A stretch of 64,000 nucleotides of DNA from Chionoecetes opilio (lineage: Eukaryota > Arthropoda > Malacostraca > Decapoda > Majidae): NCBI GenBank assembly GCA_016584305.1, contig JACEEZ010000448.1:137501-201500 (forward strand), given 5' to 3'. The notes beneath the pieces were generated by a model that was given only the letters and a program-made list of their open reading frames with translations, did not search any database and was not told the DNA's origin. Positions within the stretch are counted from its first letter, which is position 1, and each line of letters opens with the position of its first letter. Shown piece by piece: positions 33,484 to 42,339 of this stretch. The translations under genes and the position numbers were made by a program.

Positions 33484-33818
33484 TGAAGCAGTATGATGTC
33501 ATGAAGGAGGATGTCAAGGAGAGAGGGGCAGATGTTGCCATGGCAAATGTAGCTGTTGTATTACAAGATGACAATGATGCTGCTGTAATAGAGGCCAGAC
33601 CTAGTTTTAAGAGGACAGAAACCAGAGACAGGGTAACAGTTAATGAGTATATGGATCAAAATCAGAAAATCGATGTTGAAAATGTTCTCAGCAAATACAA
33701 CCCTGTCAATAGTAGGGTGATGAGATGGAGTATGTTCTTGCAAGAGTACAGTTTCACAGTGTGTGATATAAAGGACAGCGAGAGTGTGGCTGCTGATTGT
33801 TGGAGTCGTTTGTGCTGA
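33484..33818 (+). pseudogene. Ty3/Gypsy-like pol 3' end (RNase H C-terminus)
   Basis: The last 40 or so codons carry the strongly conserved end of a Gypsy-type RNase H domain (RVMRWSMFLQEYSF, then ADCWSR), ending at a stop at 33816-33818. The upstream 60 codons of the same open frame do not look like RNase H. They may be a linker region fused by an internal deletion, because the RT active site and the rest of RNase H are missing. Only 45 bp separate the stop from the LTR, so no integrase follows. That means either deletion or an element with integrase upstream of RT, as in the Gmr1 group. Role of an intact protein: degradation of the RNA strand during reverse transcription. Confidence 0.72.
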
Positions 33819-33850
33819 GTTCTACACCAACAAGATATATTTTGTTGTTG

Positions 33851-33863
33851 AGTGGGGAGGTAT
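33851..33863 (+). promoter_or_regulatory. Polypurine tract of LTR element
   Basis: AGTGGGGAGG directly precedes the TGTCATGG start of the LTR, the expected position of the plus-strand primer. Confidence 0.75.
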
Positions 33864-34443
33864 TGTCATGGCTGGAGCTGTGCACAAGTAAAGATTGGAG
33901 GCGTGGGGTAAATGGTTTGAAGTGGCGGGTGAAGCCGTGACAGAGTTTTAGTCCAGGCACTGGGTAGGCAGGGCAGTGAGTGGTCGCGCAGTAACCCGGG
34001 TGTGAGGCAGCGTGGCTCTCGGGAACCCGGGGGTTTCGCCTCTATGACTAAAAGTGTGTTAGTGTATTTGTGTACTTGTTTATTGACGTAGTGTCAGAGT
34101 GTTTTGTGTTTGTTTATAATGTGTTTGTGGAACTAGGCGTGCCTACCGGCGAACATTTGTATGGAGAAAAGTGTAGTTGGCGTTAAGCACGAGCAACAAA
34201 GTGTTGGGTTGCCGATACCAGGCTGTGCTAATGGTTGGTCGTTACAAAGGATGGGGAAGAGTTGACGCTGTGAATGCATAGGTCTAATGTGTGAATTATA
34301 GGAACACTATTGGCAGCAGTTCTTTTAGGCTCCCCATTGTTGTGTGGCACAGTTCACCACAATAAACAGTAACTTAAGTACTGGTCTCCGTGGGGTTGGA
34401 ATGGTTTCCGCAAGGACATTCCATTGACTCCCTACACTCCACA
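33864..34443 (+). repeat. Long terminal repeat (about 580 bp) of Gypsy-like element
   Basis: It runs from TGTCATGGCTGG to CTACACTCCACA (5' TG...CA 3'). It is bounded by a polypurine tract on the left and a primer-binding site one base beyond its right end. An AATAAA signal lies at 34361-34366. No second LTR was found in the window. Confidence 0.82.
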
Positions 34444-34444
34444 T

Positions 34445-34463
34445 TGGAGCCCGAACAGGGACG
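34445..34463 (+). promoter_or_regulatory. tRNA primer-binding site (tRNA-Lys type)
   Basis: TGGAGCCCGAACAGGGACG differs at one position from the well-known 18-nt site complementary to the 3' end of tRNA-Lys (TGGCGCCCGAACAGGGAC). It sits exactly where minus-strand DNA synthesis should start. Confidence 0.85.
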
Positions 34464-34529
34464 CGAGTCATGTGGTAATATTTCTGGCGACCGTTCACGC
34501 AGGAGTGGGACAGATTATTTATTCTGTGT

Positions 34530-35640
34530 GCTAATTTAGTCATCAAGAGTAACCTGAATAAGCTTGTTGAGATTGGTAAGGAGATTGGGTTGGAAGGAGT
34601 GGACTTCAAAGATCTTGTGCTTGACAAGGAAAAGGCAGAAAGAGACGAGCGTGCTAAGGAAAGAGAGGATCCTAAATTAGCTTTAGAAAGAGAGGATCCT
34701 AAATTAGCATTAGAAAGAGAGGATCGTAAATTAGCATTAGAAGAGCTGAGATTGAAACAGGAGTTTGAGCTTCAGAAGCTGCAGTTGGAGGCGCAAGTAG
34801 CCGAGAAAAGATGTACAGTAAAGCCTCTCATATTAGGACTAATTGGGCCAAGGAGTGGTCCGAGTCATGCAAGGATCATGCTTGAAATCATGGGGGGATG
34901 TGTAAAAAAATAAATAATAATAATAATAATAATTCTAGGTATATGATTATATATATATATAGCTAGGAAATTTCGACCCCTAAAAAAAAAAAAAATCTAG
35001 GTGTATATATATATATATAGCTAGTAAATTTCAACCCCTAAAAATTTTTTAAAAAAAATTAAAAAAAATTCTAGGTGTATATATATATATATATAGCTAG
35101 GAAATTTCGACCCTAAATTTTTTTTTTTTTTTAAATAAAAAAAGGAGGCGGTCCGAATAATGTCAAAGTCCGAATAATGAGGGTCCGAATAGGAGAGGTT
35201 TTCCTGTAGTGTGGTAGGAGGTGAGTGTAAGCCAAGTTTTCCAAAGTTGCCTTCCTTTAATGAGAACACAGACAGTATTGATGCTTACCTCTTGAGATTG
35301 GAGCAGTTAACTACAAGTGCTAGTTGGAGTACAGATAGTTGGGCAATTAGTTTGGCATCACTACTTCAGGGTAAGGCGCTAGAAACTGCTCAGCACTTAT
35401 CACCAGCGGAAGCTAAGAGCTACCATGAGGTCAAAGATGTTTGGTTCAAGTGTTTACAATGTACACCTGAAGGCTAGAGGAACAGATTCCGTAATTGTAA
35501 GTTCTTTAAGAATGAAACTGCTTCACAGTTTGGGAATAGACTTCAAAACAACCTCATGAGATGGGCAGAGCTGGCTGAATGTCAGGAAACTTACCAACAT
35601 CTGCCAGACTGAATGTTAACTGACCAGTTTATGAATGCTC
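34530..35640 (+). pseudogene. Gypsy-like gag, split by a MITE and carrying stops
   Basis: The first part (34545-34813) encodes a charged coiled coil with a repeated unit EREDPKLAL and the motif IGKEIGLEG. After the inserted MITE (34816-35206) the frame resumes with a capsid-like segment (about 35209-35640): LPSFNENTDSIDAYLLRLEQ, then WAISLASLLQGKALE, typical of retrotransposon gag. A stop at 35475-35477 and another near 35612 interrupt it, with capsid-like residues (NLMRWAELAE) continuing between and beyond. Intact Gag would form the particle that packages element RNA. The reading frame across the MITE is kept, because insert plus duplication is a multiple of three. Host gene unlikely. A zinc knuckle was not seen before homology ends. 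Confidence 0.8.
34816..35206 (+). mobile_element. TA-flanked MITE (pogo/Tigger-like ends) inside gag
   Basis: The left end CAGTAAAGCCTCTCATATTA and the right end (complement) CAGGAAAACCTCTCCTATTC are inverted, flanked by TA on each side (34814-34815, 35207-35208). Such ends resemble the CAGTNAAACCTC termini of pogo/Tigger-type Tc1-mariner elements. A GTCCGAATAATG motif is repeated near the right end. The interior is a thrice-repeated TATATATAGCTAGNAAATTTC unit with A-runs. 391 bp, no coding. Confidence 0.82.
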
Positions 35641-35689
35641 GTGACAGAAGGTTAATATTATTTTTGATGAAAGGTGGATGTAGGTAGTG

Positions 35690-35830
35690 TTAAGTAACAG
35701 GAACTACCACGTGTAAGTCTCCCAGCCTCTTGTAGCTTCCTTATGTTCTCATGTTCCCTCTCACAACCCCACACACACACTCTCTCTCTCTCAAATCTCC
35801 CACACTCTCACTCTCTCTCTCTCTCTCACC
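35690..35830 (-). repeat. Dispersed short repeat and CA/CT microsatellite
   Basis: Positions 35690-35755 are the inverted form of the repeat at 30690-30760 and 38225-38275 (GCCTCTTGTAGCTTCC). A CACA/CTCTCT tract follows at 35768-35828. Confidence 0.75.
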
Positions 35831-36543
35831 AGGCAGTAGTTGAGGAGTCCGTGGCTTCCCAGGGTTGTGGCCTCATCAGCATCAGCATCAGGTGTTAACA
35901 GATCCCAGCAGTGTCCGGGGAAGGGGGGAAAGTCTGGGACACTCACCACACGCCATCCTGCAGGACACATAATAAGGATAACTTATTGTCACCTGAAGGC
36001 ACACAGCAAAACCACCACCACTCTACACATACAGGAGGGAAGGAATGTAGGTAGTAAAGCAAATAATATATATATATATACACTGTCTTCAAAACAAGGC
36101 AGTGGACGGCGCAATTACCAGTCTGCTCGCAAACTTGTGCCGCGTACTTTCCTAAAAAAAAAAAAAAATATTGTCTGAGAGGAGTGAATTTGACCCTGAA
36201 AAACAGCCAGAATGCATATTTAAAAGTAATCGTCCAGACCATGTCATCATTCCTGATTTCATGCAGTCAACACACAGCCAAGATCGAGTATGTCAACACT
36301 AGGTTGTCACTTGTTGCATCCAGTCACCCGTTTTTAAATGATCCGCATTCAAAATCTGTAAATTCCACGAGCTTTCAAAACATAACTGACGACCAGCAGA
36401 CGACGGACCACGGCTCGGCGACGTCACGGCAGGCGGCCTCCCAGCCCTGCCTGATACAGATACACAGAGACTCAGAAAAAAATATAGTACGTACCGGAAG
36501 AATTTTGGGTGTTTCTGATATTATTTTTTTGTGATAAGGCATA
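35831..36543. other. No gene recognised
   Basis: A 116-codon open frame (36184-36534, plus) has no recognisable motif. A short AT tract lies at 36065-36080. Nothing else is supported. Confidence 0.5.
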
Positions 36544-36546
36544 TAC

Positions 36547-36626
36547 AGTCAAACCTCGATATAACGGACCTCGATTTAACGGACCTCGATATAACGGACT
36601 TTGGATTTAACGGACTCCATTCACGA
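36547..36626 (+). mobile_element. Tigger/pogo-type terminal sequence, truncated
   Basis: CAGTCAAACCTCGATATAAC is preceded by TA and followed by three more ATATAACGGAC/ATTTAACGGAC repeats. This is the typical Tigger end. The opposite end was not found downstream, so it is a truncated or solo end. Confidence 0.7.
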
Positions 36627-37023
36627 GACAAATTTGCGGGCAAGAATGGCATATCAGACCGCTTATCACCGCTGGAATCGTCAACTCGACATAATTTTTT
36701 TAGTTTTATTTTGGAATGGTTGGGTTTTAAGGAGTTTTAATGTATCAGATATTAAGATATATAAGGTAGGAGCCTGTGTTGCTGGTGGTTTAGTGGTAGA
36801 AGGTGTGTATGTGCGTTAAAATAGTGACTATTAGTATGTATTACAATTTCTTGACTTCTTCTTGTGACCTCTTTCTCCTAAGTTTCTCTTCGTAGGTCCT
36901 CTCCTCTCCTCCTCCTCCTCCTCCTCTCCTCTAGTGTTAGCTGAAGCTTCTACCCCATCAAACAGAGCTCAACAGGGATATCAAGGAGCTCGTGTCAAAT
37001 TTGCGCAGTGTTTGTCAGCATAG

Positions 37024-37235
37024 TTAACCCCTTGAGACCCAGAAGGTAATTTCCATTGTAATTTGGGTATCCTATTAAACCCTATTTAGTGACTATAAGC
37101 AATATTTTATAGATATGACCTGTTTAGTATCCTTGTCCACTAGCTAATTTGATATATTAAGTTACTTTTTGTAATTTTATGGCTGGACAACATAGGATGT
37201 ATAGCCAAGGAAAGATCTGGGCGTGAAGGGGTTAA
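37024..37235 (-). mobile_element. TTAA-flanked MITE (piggyBac-like), copy 3
   Basis: Inverted copy of the 19808-20020 family, TTAACCCCTTGAGACCC...GCGTGAAGGGGTTAA, 212 bp, with TTAA at both ends. Confidence 0.85.
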
Positions 37236-37239
37236 GAAC

Positions 37240-37430
37240 ATAACATCAGGCCAGGTGCGAGGTGAAGTTGGATCTGGTGACCAGGGGGCATTGAGGCCTG
37301 TCAGTGAAAGAGGGGAGAATGACCATCTCAATGTATCCTTCTGTATGTATGTATTGATGTATCTGTGTCTAGTGTGATCTAGTGACAAGGAGGCATTGAG
37401 GCCTGTCAGTGCAGGGGACAAGGGAGGCAT
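37240..37430 (+). repeat. Imperfect direct repeat of about 110 bp
   Basis: GGGGCATTGAGGCCTGTCAGTG-like words occur at 37286-37306 and 37389-37412, each preceded by GATCTGGTGAC/GATCTAGTGAC. A short tandem duplication, non-coding. Confidence 0.65.
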
Positions 37431-37559
37431 GGGTTATACTAGTCTGTAAGAATGTGCAAACTGCTCGGCTTCATCAAAATATATGCTGTAGGAGTACTTT
37501 TTCTGTCTCTTCTGTATCTTGTGTATGTGTGTATGTATGTATCTTGTGTGTATGCATGA

Positions 37560-38131
37560 TGCATTATCCTGCAGGGAGCACAGCAGCGAGGGCTCTCGAA
37601 CACGTCAACGGTGACTGCATCCGTCGCTAACGGAACAGCGACGCCCCATAGTATTCTGCATTGCTGATAAATAATGGCTTAAGGGAGGCCGGCAGCGAGC
37701 CTGCCATGAAGTGACGCATACACTCGCTGAATCCTGGTTCCTGTATTGCCTCCTTCAGGAAATTGAGCACGGATTTAATCAGGGGGGCCCTTTGTGGAGG
37801 GCACGAGAGGCCGGTCTTTGCCTCGCTGTAGTCTGGGTATGAGGGTGTTGGCACTTACATGACTGGGGAGGTGTTTGGCTGGGCGGCATATGACGGTTGC
37901 GGTGGGCTGTGGCGGTGTCTGCTGTGTCGGTGGTGGCGGGGGCCGGGTTGTGTCCACAGGCGAGAGTGTACCCGTGTCAGGCAACTTGTGTGGTGTCTAT
38001 GGGTTCCCGTGTAGCGCCTGTGGAGGACTGGATAGCCTGTGTGGGGCGGTGGTGGAGGTGGCCACGTCTGTGAGGGGCGCTGGGAGGCTGAGGACCAAGG
38101 GTTGCTCCTTTCTGCACTCCTCCACCACAAC
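37560..38131 (-). CDS. HUWE1: HUWE1-like exon 3 of 3 (low-complexity linker plus conserved block)
   Basis: It begins [11 protein letters not shown] after AACAG. It passes through a Pro/Thr/Ser-rich linker with one TAG, changes frame, then reads [20 protein letters not shown] and GSLPASLK, then [11 protein letters not shown]. Two more frame changes lead to LATDAVTV and [10 protein letters not shown]. This is the best-conserved part of the fragment. A 33-nt GT...AG stretch (37858-37826) inside the linker is probably too short to be an intron. No donor was found at the 3' end. Confidence 0.78.
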
Positions 38132-38587
38132 CTGTTATTGCAAGTGGGAACACAAATTAGATACGTGACTCAGGTAAAGATTTGTGTCTGTTTTGTTGGA
38201 AAAAAATAGCATTCATATAAGAAGAAATAAATAAGGAAGCTACAAGAGGCCGCGAGACCTACACGGTAGTTCCTGTATATATATAAACAAATAAATAAAT
38301 ATATATATATAAAATATATATATAACAGTTACACTCCACCTGAAATGAGTGGGCTATAATTCTATGTTTGTACACACTGTTCTATGTTGTAGAGTATCTT
38401 AAAGGATGAGATGAAGAGAGATGACAGTCAAGAGAGTAGGAGAGTATATTCTATGTTCATATAGCCTACCATGTCCGGACTGTTGGTATATTAGGGCGGG
38501 TTTTTTGACTGTAGGCCTTGGGGTGCAAATAAAATAATACTTATTATTATTAATCGTCATGAGGGTGACAGTGCAGCATGGGCTGAC
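38132..38587 (-). other. Intron between HUWE1-like exons 2 and 3
   Basis: GTCAGC donor to AACAG acceptor. It contains the dispersed repeat (38225-38275), a TA tract (38278-38325) and nothing coding. Confidence 0.6.
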
Positions 38588-38696
38588 CTCCAGGTGCTTG
38601 GTGAAGGCATTCATGCCGCCGTGGGACTGGAAGGCCTGCCTGCATGTCCAGGCTGCTGGTGATCAGGTCAATCCCTCTCACCGCTCGGCTCCCAGA
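38588..38696 (-). CDS. HUWE1: HUWE1-like exon 2 of 3
   Basis: After TTGCAG the exon reads SGSRAVRGIDLITSSLDMQ and, following a 4-bp tandem duplication (CAGGCAGGC), FQSHGGMNAFTKHLE in the shifted frame, then the donor GAG|GTCAGC. RAVR-DLIT--LDM-AFQSH is a strongly conserved HUWE1 stretch. The phase joins correctly with the next exon. Confidence 0.8.
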
Positions 38697-39251
38697 CTGC
38701 AACACAGGCAAACCATTCTTATAACAATGCCTAGCCCCACACACACACAGATCCTACACTTGTGTTGACATGATATAAGTATTATTATTGTTGTTGTTGT
38801 CAGTATCAGGATGAGCTTAACAAGAGGCTAGGCTGAGGGGACCTGGACTACAGGTTTGCCATAGTTAGTTCTACAGGAAGCTCTACAGGGGAAAGCAAAG
38901 CCTCTTCTCCCTAAAATCTCACCCCATAACCACGGGACCACATGTCTCATTAAGTATGACACCTCCTAGCCAATAAAACAGTCACTTGTAATTAAAATGA
39001 GAGAGGCTAGTGGATTGTTGGGTATTCATTGATAGTTTAAAAGGAAGCATAGACATGTACACTTCATAGTTCATGTACACGTTTAAAATCATCACAGGCG
39101 TCACAAAAAAACGCCAGTCTGCGCCACCACGGGAGAGGGCCAACCACCTCATCACCCCTCAACATAACAAGATACAAAAACACCCAAGCAAGATAACACC
39201 TACTACACGCTCCAACATAACAAAATAATAATAATAATAAAAACCACTCAC
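38697..39251 (-). other. Intron between HUWE1-like exons 1 and 2
   Basis: GTGAGT donor at 39251 to TTGCAG acceptor at 38697. About 555 bp, no recognisable repeats except short TTG/ATT runs. Confidence 0.65.
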
Positions 39252-39514
39252 TGTAATGCATTAGGGTTTGGCGGCCTTCCAGTTGACGACGGAGACGAGC
39301 GACTCCGTCGTGCCGCAGAACACCGGCGCCCGGCCCCCGGCCTCGTAGCTGGCCGGGTGGCGGAGGCAGGAGAAGAGTGCCATGGCCAGGGGGGCCGGGA
39401 AGGGGTCGGGCACGGGGGGGGTGGTGTGCCGTCATGGGGGGACGAGGGATGCAGCGGACATGCAAGAACCCGTGGTAGGAGGAGGCACAGGTCACGTCCA
39501 TTATTGTATTCAAC
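39252..39514 (-). CDS. HUWE1: HUWE1-like exon 1 of 3 (internal)
   Basis: It starts after TTCCAG and reads IMDVTCASSYHGFL, then ALFSCLRHPASYEAGG and ESLVSVVNWKAAKP. These are near-exact matches in spacing to the HUWE1 segment before the conserved RAVRVxDLIT motif. The middle (about 39380-39450) drifts from the family and is proline-rich, suggesting local indels. An in-frame TAA (39263-39261) sits three codons before the donor ACA|GTGAGT, at a position where homologues have an acidic residue. Confidence 0.78.
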
Positions 39515-39654
39515 CTGGAACACAGAGACAAAGAGGCAGTAGTAACGGATCTTTTATTGGCATTCTATCTGTTCTAGTCATATATTATTTTATTTAAACT
39601 GGAAAAGCGTAGATTTAAAAAGGATATATAGATAATTTTTTTTGTTTTTGTATG

Positions 39655-40105
39655 ATTAATTAGACTTAATGTTTTTTGGGTAAGACTTAAGGTTTTTTGG
39701 GTAAGATTTAAGGTTTTTTGGGTAAGATTTAAGGTTTTTGGGGTAAAATTTAAGGTTTTTGGGTAAGATTTAAGGTTTTTTGGTAAGGACTTAAGAAATT
39801 TAAAATAAGTTTTTGGTAAGATTTAAGTTTTTTGGGTAAGATTTAAGGTTTTTTGGGTAAGATTTAAGGTTTTTGGGTAAGATTTAAGGTTTTTTGGGTA
39901 AGAATTAAGGTTTTTTGGGTAAAATAAAAGCTTTTTTTTGGTAAAATAAAAGCTTTTTTGGGTAGGATTTAATTTTTTTGGGTAAAATAAAATCTTTTTT
40001 GGGTAGAATAAAATCTTTTTTGGGTAATATTGAATTTTTTTGGGTTAAATTACAGTTGTATAGGGCAAGATTTTGAGGGGAGTCCATTAAAGTTTTCTTG
40101 GGTAA
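39655..40105 (+). repeat. About 20-bp minisatellite (GGTAAGATTTAAGGTTTTTT)
   Basis: Roughly twenty degenerate units of GGTAAGATTTAAGGTTTTTTG. Variants later in the array read GGTAAAATAAAAGC. AT-rich and non-coding. Confidence 0.92.
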
Positions 40106-40407
40106 GATTAAAATTGCCAGTGGTGACGTTGACTATGGTATTCACCCTGGATTACAGAGAGACAAACTACAGCTTTTGTGTGTCTGTTTCTGTATGTCTG
40201 TATGTATATTGGTGTGTAACGCCAGAAAAGGGTTAATCCTGGACTCACAATTGACAAAAAGTTTACAGTGAGTGGTGAGAGTAAAGTAATACATATAGAG
40301 CTAGTTATTAAAGGCTCACAATGTTTCTTCACTCCTCATTCCCTAGTCATTTAGATACAGGTTTCTACAATATTTTATACCCGCGGTCGCTGGGGACGTC
40401 ACGCAAG
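40106..40407. other. No gene seen
   Basis: Spacer between the minisatellite and the poly-G tract. No homology recognised. Confidence 0.5.
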
Positions 40408-40433
40408 ACAGGCCCGGGGGGGGGGGGTGGGGG

Positions 40434-40492
<59 letters not shown>

Positions 40493-40500
40493 GGGGGGAG
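40408..40500 (+). repeat. Poly-G tract of about 90 bp
   Basis: Almost uninterrupted G with a few T/A. This length is implausible for stable genomic DNA and may be a long-read or gap-filling artefact. Confidence 0.8.
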
Positions 40501-41405
40501 GTGGCAGTATCATCCAATTCTACCTTAACAAAGACCAGGAGGCTCTGAAAGTGTTGGAGAACACGCGTCATAACCATCAGAGAAGTGTGATCACTGCAGG
40601 CGTGAGCTGGCTGGACCAAAAATGCGACGTGTCTTTCACTGCAGTGAGTGCCTTACGCCCACCATCCGAAGTCAAAACGTGAAAACGATGGAGTTCTATT
40701 GCTTCACGTTTGAATAGGATACGTGGCTGGAAAAAGTGAAAGTGTCCCAAGTGTGAACTTTACTTTTTATAAACGCCTTCTTGCGGAATTTACAATAGGC
40801 AATACTGTCCAGACAACCTTTGGGCCTCGTGAAAGACAGTGGGCGGACTGAAGAGCTTCTGCGGGTGAGGTGTTGCGAGAAAGTGGCCGACGCACAGCAG
40901 CCAATCGGTGGACCCGGGGATGGCGGTGGAAATTGATGCGGAGTAAAATCGGCAAGCGTAAGTACAATCGCGGCAGATTAGGGATCGGAGTGTGGGTTTT
41001 TGGGGGCATAGACAGGGAGGACAAAGAGGCGCTTATTTTCCCTGTGGAGCAGAGAGACGTTGCTACCCTCATCCCCATGTGCCAAAAAGTACATCCTCCC
41101 TGGTCACTACTTACAGTGACTGTTGGGGGAAAGCTATAGTGCCTCAGCGACCTGGGGTTATACACACAGAGTCGTGAACCACCTAAGAACTTGTGGATCA
41201 GTGACGAGGGACCATACCAACAATATCCAACGGCTTCTGGCAAGACATTAAGAGCTGGGTTCTAGAGCTGGCAAACAAAAAAAGACCACTATAAAAAGGC
41301 GAGTACTTCGCCGCTACTGTTCTTGCCACAGTCACCCAGACCCAACCACCATCCTCCACCACTTCCTACGGGAAATCACTCGCTGACCTACCCACCCCTC
41401 AGTAG
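40501..41405. other. No gene recognised
   Basis: Overlapping open frames on both strands (40491-40682 plus; 40767-41243 minus; 40870-41177 plus) have no motifs I can place. Confidence 0.45.
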
Positions 41406-41409
41406 CTAA

Positions 41410-41880
41410 GGATTGTGAAGGTAGGTAGGTATGTACTTTGTGGTTTTAGGTTAGGTTGGGTTACTTTGTGGGTTAGGTTAGGTAGGTGAACTTGGGGTTA
41501 GGTTAGGTTAGGTTAGGTATACTTTGTGGTGGTAGGTAGGTTAGGTTAGGTATAATTTGTGGTTAGGTTATGGTTAGGTAGGTATACTTTGTGGTTGTTA
41601 GGTTAGGTTAGTTAGGTAGGTTAGGTATTACTTTGTGGTTAGGTTAGGTTGGTTAGGTAGGTATACTTGGTGGTAGGTTAGGTTAGTAAACTTTGTGGTT
41701 AGGTTGGTTAGGTTGTGCTTAAGGTATACTCGTGGTGTAGGTTAGGTTAGGTTAGGTTAGGTAACTTTGTGGTAGGTTAGTTAGGTATAATTTGTGTTAG
41801 GTTAGGTTAGAGTATGATTTGTGGTTAGGTTAGGTTAGGTTTTCATAAAAACCTATAATGGTAGGTTAGGTTTCATTCAA
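41410..41880 (+). repeat. Interstitial telomere-like repeat (GGTTA)n with ACTTTGTGG inserts
   Basis: Blocks of GGTTAGGTTAGG alternate with TATACTTTGTGG or TATAATTTGTGG at roughly 30-50 bp spacing. The core is the arthropod TTAGG telomere unit. The regular insert suggests a derived satellite rather than a true telomere end. One orientation throughout. Confidence 0.85.
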
Positions 41881-42260
41881 GCTATAAGGGACACCTGACA
41901 AATTTTTTCCGGCCAAATTTCCGGCCGTTCCGGCAAAAGTTTTTTCACCAAATCCTAGGGTCACTTTTCATTGATAACAATGAATCTACATCAGAAAAAG
42001 CTTGTAAAACTTGGCCAGGAAATAATAGTCAGTGTCTCAGAACCAGGGAAGGGACGGACATTGTACGAAAGCAACTGTGCCGCCCCTGCAGGTTCTAACG
42101 GGAGGGGTTCGACCCCTTCGACCCCCTGACGAGAATAATTAACATAACCGAAACTAACCTAACCTCTAGGGATGGAGGGTGGGTGGGAGGAGGCGGGGTG
42201 TGTCTATGCCAATAATTATTAGAAAACTCTTATAATTTCTTCAATATACTATATATATTA

Positions 42261-42339
<79 letters not shown>

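Larger units (their letters stand above)
37560..39514 (-). pseudogene. HUWE1: HUWE1-like E3 ubiquitin ligase fragment, three exons, disrupted
   Basis: Three minus-strand exons match, in order, the N-terminal armadillo-like (DUF908/DUF913) region of HUWE1, the giant HECT-type E3 that ubiquitinates substrates such as MCL1, p53 and histones in nucleus and cytoplasm. Intact homologues exceed 4000 residues, so this is a small internal piece. Exons: 39252-39514, 38588-38696, and 37560 to 38131. Splice sites are kept (TTCCAG|G, ACA|GTGAGT, TTGCAG|T, GAG|GTCAGC, AACAG|G). Damage: TAA at 39263-39261, a 4-bp duplication near 38635-38643, TAG at 37999-37997, and at least three more frame changes. Adjacent exons are not seen on either side. 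It is either a duplicated pseudogene or a real gene in an error-prone assembly. Because introns are retained it is not a retrocopy. Confidence 0.78.

Noticed and set aside
37826..37858. 33-nt GT...AG intron in the HUWE1-like linker
   Set aside because: Too short for a normal spliceosomal intron, and removing it does not restore the frame.
40365..40682. Open frame through the poly-G tract with a protein-like C-terminal half
   Set aside because: Half of it is poly-Gly or poly-Pro from the G run, and the other half matches nothing I recognise. I considered an upstream HUWE1 exon but saw no family motif.
41410..41880. True telomere end
   Set aside because: The repeats are interrupted, short and followed by 22 kb of further sequence, so it is interstitial.
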